DNA of 30,282 bases from Clostridia bacterium (GTDB taxonomy: Bacteria; Bacillota; Clostridia; TANB77; CAG-508): NCBI GenBank assembly GCA_900754285.1, contig CAAECB010000019.1:1-30282 (forward strand), read 5' to 3'. Each line of letters opens with the position of its first letter. Position 1 is the stretch's first letter. Below the pieces are notes generated by a model. That model was not told the DNA's origin. It was given only the letters and a program-made list of their open reading frames with translations, and did no database searches. The translations under genes and the position numbers were made by a program. Below are positions 25,927 through 30,282 of the stretch, in pieces.

Positions 25927-26364
25927 ATGCCTATATTCCCTCCTCCTTTTAGACCATTTTATCCATATTATAATAGTCGTCGTTTTTCTCCATATATGCC
26001 ACATCCTACTCAACCAACTGAAATAAATGTTACCAATAATAACGGTCAAAATTTAAATACATCTGAAAACACAAATTTTGAACACAAATATAATAATAAT
26101 GATTTTAAGGCCAAAAAAAATAGGAATTCTTCCTTTTTAGATAATCCTATCTCTTCTATATTTTCTTTTTTACCTACTAACATTGGCCCTTTAACTCTTA
26201 ACCCTGATGCTCTTTATGATTCTGATGAGCCTCTTTTTGAGTTTTTTGGCATCCGCCTTTTTTTAGATGATATTATCATTATTTGCATCTTAATATTTTT
26301 ATATAAAGAAGAAGTACATGACCAAATGCTGTTTGTTGTCTTGTTTTTATTACTTTTTGCTTAA
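25927..26364 (+). CDS. Small proline/asparagine-rich membrane protein of unknown function
   Basis: A 145-residue protein with a Pro/Tyr/Arg-rich N-terminus (MPIFPPPFRPFYPYY), an Asn-rich middle (about 35-70) and a C-terminal hydrophobic region. There FEFFGIRLFLDDIIIICILI and LYKEEVHDQMLFVVLFLLLF form two likely membrane helices joined by a short acidic loop. No enzyme motif is visible. It starts two bases after the stop of the preceding gene; AAGGA inside that gene's last codons lies 12 nt before the ATG. The pair probably makes a soluble protein and a membrane partner. A sporulation or coat-related role is a possibility suggested by composition, not shown. Confidence 0.7.
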   Translation: MPIFPPPFRPFYPYYNSRRFSPYMPHPTQPTEINVTNNNGQNLNTSENTNFEHKYNNNDFKAKKNRNSSFLDNPISSIFSFLPTNIGPLTLNPDALYDSDEPLFEFFGIRLFLDDIIIICILIFLYKEEVHDQMLFVVLFLLLFA

Positions 26365-26385
26365 GGCGTTTTTGGGTACAGCACT

Positions 26386-26448
26386 GATGTTTTTGGGGAC
26401 GGAGCAAAAAAACACTAATACTTTTGGGAACGGAGTTTAAAAACATCA
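26386..26448 (+). repeat. Family A hairpin repeats, copies 5 and 6 in tandem, after the plus-strand gene
   Basis: Copy 5 is 26386-26415 (GATGTTTTTGGGGACGGAGC, then A-rich arm and CAC). Copy 6 is 26418-26448 (TACTTTTGGGAACGGAGTTT, then AAAAACATC) and is more diverged. Both have the plus-strand orientation, opposite to copy 7. A further decayed half copy (GGCGTTTTTGGGTACAG) may precede them from 26365. They lie just after the stop at 26364. Confidence 0.7.
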
Positions 26449-26466
26449 CATTTTTCAACTTAGATA

Positions 26467-26667
26467 AAAAATAATAAATGTTATATGGTAAAATAATTTT
26501 TGAATGTAATTGGAACAATCTTAGAATTTCTTAAATAAGTTAATGGAAGGCTTCACGTCGAGCGAAGCGAGGACTAAGCTGAAGGAAGCTATTAACTTAT
26601 TTTAGAAATTTTTAGTTTGTGTATTGAACCGAAAAAATTATTAAACCATATAACATTTATTATTTTT
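26467..26667. repeat. 201-bp nested foldback (long inverted repeat) element
   Basis: The outer arms 26467-26501 and 26633-26667 are 35 bp each and complementary at 33 positions. After an imperfectly paired stretch of about 22 bases, inner arms 26525-26544 and 26591-26610 pair at 19 of 20 positions. The centre, 26545-26590, is noticeably G+C-richer (GTCGAGCGAAGCGAGGAC) and can fold further (CTTCA 26551-26555 with TGAAG 26580-26584; GTC with GAC). The arms share the same centre near 26567, so the whole is one structure. It has no open reading frame of note. It could be a miniature inverted-repeat transposable element or a structured RNA. Confidence 0.85.
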
Positions 26668-26684
26668 AAATAGCATACAATAGT

Positions 26685-26713
26685 AGTGTTTTTTGAGTCC
26701 GTCCCAAAAAACA
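26685..26713 (-). repeat. Family A hairpin repeat, copy 7, abutting the minC stop
   Basis: Minus strand: TGTTTTTTGGGACGGACTC, then AAAAAACACT. It begins at the base after the TGA of minC. It is inverted relative to copies 5 and 6 on the other side of the foldback. Confidence 0.8.
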
Positions 26714-27325
26714 TCATTCTATTTCAATTTTGTCATCAACTACATGTATGTAAGCTTGTTTATGTAGAGTTTCTTCTTCTCTATCTATTTCCCTAACGAT
26801 ATTAGCAATTCTAATCTGAACGACATCTAGCAAGCCTGCAGCAATAATAGCTTGTTTATTACCTTTAGCTCCTGCATGAGCCAAACCACGTAAATTTCCT
26901 AATATTACAATATTATCAGAAGCCATAACTTCAGCACCAGAATTAACATCACCCAATATTACAACACTACCATCAACTTCTAATTTTTGACCAGAGCGTA
27001 ATGAACCTCTATGAAAAGTTGTTTCTGAAACTATTGTTTTTTGTTCAAAAGTTTTCTTTATGCTTGAAAGTCCAAAAGATTTAGGTGTATCAAAATCTAC
27101 ATCAACCTCTATTATTGATTGTATTATTCTTTGAATTTCATCCATTTCTCTATTTTTTAAAGCTTTGCCTGTAACTTTAATAGGAATTTTTTCATTTTTA
27201 TACATCTTTTTCAAATCTGGTAATTTTTTTCTTAATGTTTGCATTATATCTTTTTGTTCCACATCTTCTGAAATTTTCAAAACAGTTTCATCTTTTTTTA
27301 ATTGAACACTTATAACATTTTTCAT
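26714..27325 (-). CDS. minC: Septum site-determining protein MinC
   Basis: A 203-residue inhibitor of FtsZ assembly that keeps division away from the poles. The N-terminal domain (about 1-90) is diverged, as is usual for the family. The C-terminal beta-helix domain (about 100-203) is typical: RSGQKLEVDGSVVILGDVNS, GAEVMASDNIVILGNLRG, AHAGAKGN and the MinD-binding region QIRIANIV. A frame extends nine bases upstream, but AGAGAGGATGAT precedes the ATG at 27325. It follows mrdA after 64 bp in the mreD-mrdA-minC order. minD normally follows minC directly in Clostridia; here a hairpin repeat and a foldback element follow instead, so MinD, if present, is encoded elsewhere. Confidence 0.93.
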   Translation of the reverse strand: MKNVISVQLKKDETVLKISEDVEQKDIMQTLRKKLPDLKKMYKNEKIPIKVTGKALKNREMDEIQRIIQSIIEVDVDFDTPKSFGLSSIKKTFEQKTIVSETTFHRGSLRSGQKLEVDGSVVILGDVNSGAEVMASDNIVILGNLRGLAHAGAKGNKQAIIAAGLLDVVQIRIANIVREIDREEETLHKQAYIHVVDDKIEIE

Positions 27326-27389
27326 TTCTATCATCCTCTCTATTAAGTACTAAATTAATATAGCAAAAATTGTAATATCTTTTCAAATT

Positions 27390-29519
27390 CTAGTTGAAAT
27401 TTTCCGTATATGGCATAGCTGTAACATCTTCTGTAACATTTTGAAGATTCATACCAAAATATTCCCTCATAATTTGTTTAACTGCATCAGCTGTATAATA
27501 TCCATGGCCACCATTTTCAGCCATAACTACAACTGCAATTTCTGGATTATCAAAAGGTGCAAATCCTGCAAACCATGCATTTACTTTATTACCTGGTGCT
27601 TCAGCAGAACCTGTCTTACCACCAACAGCTATTTCAAAATCTTTAAATATACTTGCCGCTGTACCTTCTTCTGTAACAGATCTCATACCTTCCAAAACAA
27701 CTTTTAGATTTTCTTTATTTATATTTAAATCTTCTGTATTATCATCTTCTAACCCTAATTTTTGTTTTACAAATTTATTTATATTATCTCTTGATTCTTC
27801 TGTTCCGTCTGCATTTCTTATAGTTTTTATAATACTTACATCTATCTTATTACCACCATTCGCTAACATACTTATATATTTAGCCATTTGTAGAGGACTA
27901 AATTCGTTATCACCTTGTCCTATTGCTGCATTTAATGTATCTCCTGGTGCCCAATATGATGCATCTGGATGCATTTTTGCCTTAGTTTCTTTACTTGCTA
28001 ATACTCCAGCAGTTTCATCACGTAATTCAACACCTGTTTTTGTACCTAATCCAAAGTATTGAGCATATTTATCTAATGTATCTATTTGCATTCTATCTGC
28101 CGTTTCATAAAAGAAATAGTTACATGATTTTTCTATTGCTCCTATTACATTTAAAGGTCCATGTCCTCTATGATAATCTGTATAATACCAACAATTCATT
28201 CTTGTTCCATATTTTTCATATTTTGTATATACACCTGTATCATTTATTGTTGTTTTTGGTGTTATTACACCTGATTCCAAGCCTGCTATTGCAGTTACCA
28301 TTTTAAATATTGAACCTGGAGAATAAGAAGTTTGCATTGCTTTATTTACAAGTGGTTTTGATGAATCATTCATATATTTATTCCATTTTTCAGTACTAAT
28401 TCCGCCTATAAAATCAGATGGGTCATAACCTGGATAACTTGCCATTGCTAATATTTCACCTGTTTTTACATTCATAACTACACAACTTTCTGAAATAGCA
28501 TTATATGCTTTTCCAAATCCACCACTTCTAATTTTTTGCATATTTGCTGCTAATGCATCTTCTGTTACTTTTTGTAGATTAGCATCAATTGTAAGAACTA
28601 TATCTGCTCCTGGAACTGCCTCTTCTGCAGTATATTCACCTGTAATAGTTCCATCAACTGCCATATCTATTTGTTTTACACCTTTTTTTCCTTTTAGATA
28701 CTCTTCAAAAACATATTCAATACCTGTTTTTCCAATTAAATCATTTTGATCATATGTATCTTTTCTAGTTTTATATTCATCTGAACTAATTTTAGATGCA
28801 TAACCTAATATATGTGATGCCAAAGAACCTTTTGCATATGTCCTTTCTGGTTTTACAAAAATATTAATTCCTGGGAACTTATCACTATTTTCTGAAAACT
28901 CTGCAACCGCTTCCCTTGGAATATCACTTGATATAGTTACAGCTTTTGTACTACTATAACCTTTTTGTGTAATTTCATAACGAATTGCCATTATTTTTCT
29001 TGCTTGTTCAATATCTGCACTATTAATTTTGTATTTATCCTTCATCTTGAAAAAGGCTTGTTCTGCTGTAATATCATCTGCCATATTATTAGATTTTTTC
29101 CAAGAGCTCAAGCTTTCTCCCTCTAATGTAAATGTATATGGATTTATTTTTATTGGGAAAGAATCTGGATAACTAACTTCATATTTTTCTAAAACTTGTA
29201 TCATATTAAGTATAGCCTCATTTAAAGCTTCTGTATCTATTTTTGTCTTATATAACTCCAATCCAAATTTTGTATTAGAAGACACAAGTATATTTCCAGA
29301 CTTGTCCATTATATTTCCTCTTGTAGCTTCTAATGTACTTTCTCTTGTTAATCTTGTATTTGATTCTTCCCTATATTCTGCACCATGTACAATTTGTAAA
29401 TTAAATAATTGAACCAAAAGTACAATTCCAACAAGATATGTAATAACTGTAACCATATTAAATCTTAAATTTGTATTTACATTACTTACTTTATTTCTTC
29501 TTACCTTTTTTATTCCCAA
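27390..29519 (-). CDS. mrdA: Penicillin-binding protein 2 (transpeptidase of cell elongation)
   Basis: A class B penicillin-binding protein of about 709 residues that cross-links peptidoglycan as part of the Rod elongation complex with MreBCD and RodA. A cytoplasmic basic N-terminus and one membrane helix (about 22-42) are followed by the dimerisation/pedestal domain (RESTLEATRGNIMDKSGN near 65). The transpeptidase domain has SxxK with the nucleophile Ser in YSPGSIFKMV (about 402-405), the SxN motif in SCNYFFYE (about 467) and KTG in GGKTGSAEAP (about 636). All active-site motifs are intact. Starts: the frame opens with a TTG at 29537, but AGGTGAG lies just upstream of a second TTG at 29519, which is preferred. 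It lies between mreD and minC, the classical order. Confidence 0.95.
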   Translation of the reverse strand: MGIKKVRRNKVSNVNTNLRFNMVTVITYLVGIVLLVQLFNLQIVHGAEYREESNTRLTRESTLEATRGNIMDKSGNILVSSNTKFGLELYKTKIDTEALNEAILNMIQVLEKYEVSYPDSFPIKINPYTFTLEGESLSSWKKSNNMADDITAEQAFFKMKDKYKINSADIEQARKIMAIRYEITQKGYSSTKAVTISSDIPREAVAEFSENSDKFPGINIFVKPERTYAKGSLASHILGYASKISSDEYKTRKDTYDQNDLIGKTGIEYVFEEYLKGKKGVKQIDMAVDGTITGEYTAEEAVPGADIVLTIDANLQKVTEDALAANMQKIRSGGFGKAYNAISESCVVMNVKTGEILAMASYPGYDPSDFIGGISTEKWNKYMNDSSKPLVNKAMQTSYSPGSIFKMVTAIAGLESGVITPKTTINDTGVYTKYEKYGTRMNCWYYTDYHRGHGPLNVIGAIEKSCNYFFYETADRMQIDTLDKYAQYFGLGTKTGVELRDETAGVLASKETKAKMHPDASYWAPGDTLNAAIGQGDNEFSPLQMAKYISMLANGGNKIDVSIIKTIRNADGTEESRDNINKFVKQKLGLEDDNTEDLNINKENLKVVLEGMRSVTEEGTAASIFKDFEIAVGGKTGSAEAPGNKVNAWFAGFAPFDNPEIAVVVMAENGGHGYYTADAVKQIMREYFGMNLQNVTEDVTAMPYTENFN

Positions 29520-29618
29520 ACTCTCACCTGCTTCCAAAACATTCCCAATTTACCACAATACCATTTTACACTAACAGTATTATATCCTTTTGCCTCTTCT
29601 CTTTCATAGATTTCACAC

Positions 29619-30152
29619 TTAAAAATATCTTGTTAAAATTTTATTTCCTGTATAAGTATTTTCTATATAATATCCAAACTTTTGCATTAATGGATATAAA
29701 ATAACTGTTAAAACTACATTATAAATAACTTCTATTAACAAAATTTTTATGAAATATAATATTTCAAAATTTGTTGAAAATATTATATGACTTGCCACAT
29801 AAGAAAAGACTTCATAAAAAATAGTTAATGCTGCCATCATTAACATTATAGTAATACGACTATCTTTAGAAAAATTCTTATCAAAAACTTTGGCTAAAAT
29901 TCCTACTAATCCTAGCCCTATTGCTGATATTCCTACTTTGCTTCTAAAAAGATAATCTAGAAAAAAGCCTAGAAAAAGGCCATATGTCACTCCCATAAAT
30001 TTATTTCCAAATAAACCTATAAACACTATAAAAATTATAAATAAATTAGGTGCTACTCCTGCTATTGTAAACCAACTAAAAAAGTTGGATTGCAAGAAAT
30101 AACAAATTATTATAAGCAAAATCAGTGCAATATTTATTATTACTTTTTTCAT
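29619..30152 (-). CDS. mreD: Rod shape-determining protein MreD
   Basis: A 177-residue membrane protein with about five hydrophobic segments, starting MKKVIINIALILLIIICYFL. The layout FSWFTIAGVAPNLFIIFIVFIGLF followed by a GLFLGFFLDYLF segment is typical of MreD, a small integral membrane component of the elongasome that links MreB filaments to wall synthesis. Its sequence is poorly conserved across bacteria, so position matters: directly upstream of a PBP2 gene on the same strand, with mreC and mreB expected beyond the right edge. GGAAGGA lies 12 nt before the ATG. The 99 bp between its stop and the preferred start of the PBP2 gene show no promoter or terminator. Confidence 0.88.
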   Translation of the reverse strand: MKKVIINIALILLIIICYFLQSNFFSWFTIAGVAPNLFIIFIVFIGLFGNKFMGVTYGLFLGFFLDYLFRSKVGISAIGLGLVGILAKVFDKNFSKDSRITIMLMMAALTIFYEVFSYVASHIIFSTNFEILYFIKILLIEVIYNVVLTVILYPLMQKFGYYIENTYTGNKILTRYF

Positions 30153-30190
30153 TAAATTTTACATTCCTTCCTAATACATCCAGCTTTGTA

Positions 30191-30282
30191 CGTTGATTAA
30201 ATTTTAAATGAAGTTTAACGCAGCCAAAATTGTAATTATTCTCCTCTTTTTTACAATTGGAAAAGAATTAAATTTTGGCAAG
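30191..30282 (-). repeat. Family B hairpin repeats at the right edge (one copy plus the start of another)
   Basis: The first copy holds TTGATTAAATTTT, then AACGCAGCCAAAATTGTAAT, nearly identical to the copy at 8666-8718. From about 30256, GGAAAAGAATTAAATTTTGG and then CAAG match the left arm of the copy at 10256-10307; its right arm would lie beyond the window. It separates mreD from the upstream gene on the minus strand. Confidence 0.6.

Noticed and set aside
26279..26518. 79-codon minus-strand frame overlapping the end of the small membrane protein and the hairpin repeats
   Set aside because: It is made of family A repeat sequence and antisense coding sequence, with no ribosome site.
6721..26713. 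CRISPR array from repeated GGGGACGG sequences
   Set aside because: The copies are dispersed, vary in orientation and have no regular spacers.

Overview
The window is very A+T-rich DNA from a low-GC, endospore-forming Firmicute, most likely an uncultured or gut-type member of the Clostridia. The support is a stage II sporulation protein E, a SleB-type cortex/cell-wall hydrolase, Gram-positive surface proteins with C-terminal sorting-like tails, extended Shine-Dalgarno sites and sigma-A-like promoters. No rRNA, tRNA, CRISPR array, transposase or phage gene was seen.

Layout. 1-566 has no convincing gene. 567-1754 (-) encodes a large solitary pilin-like protein. 2163-5346 (+) holds a CtpE-like P-type ATPase and a small membrane export protein. 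A bidirectional terminator separates these from a long minus-strand housekeeping stretch: an AI-2E-family permease (5463-6608), exodeoxyribonuclease III (6749-7504), a YabE-like G5/SleB cell-wall hydrolase (7610-8635), TatD (8884-9750), AcpS (9841-10215), an unknown tail-anchored protein (10316-11545), a WG-repeat membrane protein (11584-13125) and SpoIIE (13172-15577). 15919-25110 (-) is a two-gene surface-protein operon driven by a good sigma-A-like promoter. The downstream protein has an N-terminal thioester-domain signature; both end in TG followed by a 33-residue membrane tail. 25415-26364 (+) is a tightly coupled pair of small unknown proteins. A repeat-filled island (26365-26713) separates it from the shape/division cluster mreD-mrdA-minC (30152 to 26714, -), whose mreB/mreC should lie beyond the right edge.

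How the genes fit together. Much of the window concerns the cell envelope: wall elongation (mreD, PBP2), division-site control (minC), wall lysis and resuscitation (YabE/SleB-like), spore septum signalling (SpoIIE), surface adhesion (two large proteins) and membrane transport. The order tatD then a YabE-like gene matches the Bacillus subtilis chromosome, so this part looks like ancestral backbone. The adhesin operon looks accessory.

The most unusual DNA is non-coding. One family of about 30-bp hairpins with a GACGGA or GCCGGA loop occurs at least seven times, and four copies abut the stop codon of a gene. A second, A+T-rich hairpin family occurs about four times. A 201-bp nested foldback element (26467-26667) is bracketed by inverted copies of the first family. 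Motifs and repeats were read by eye; no database search was run.
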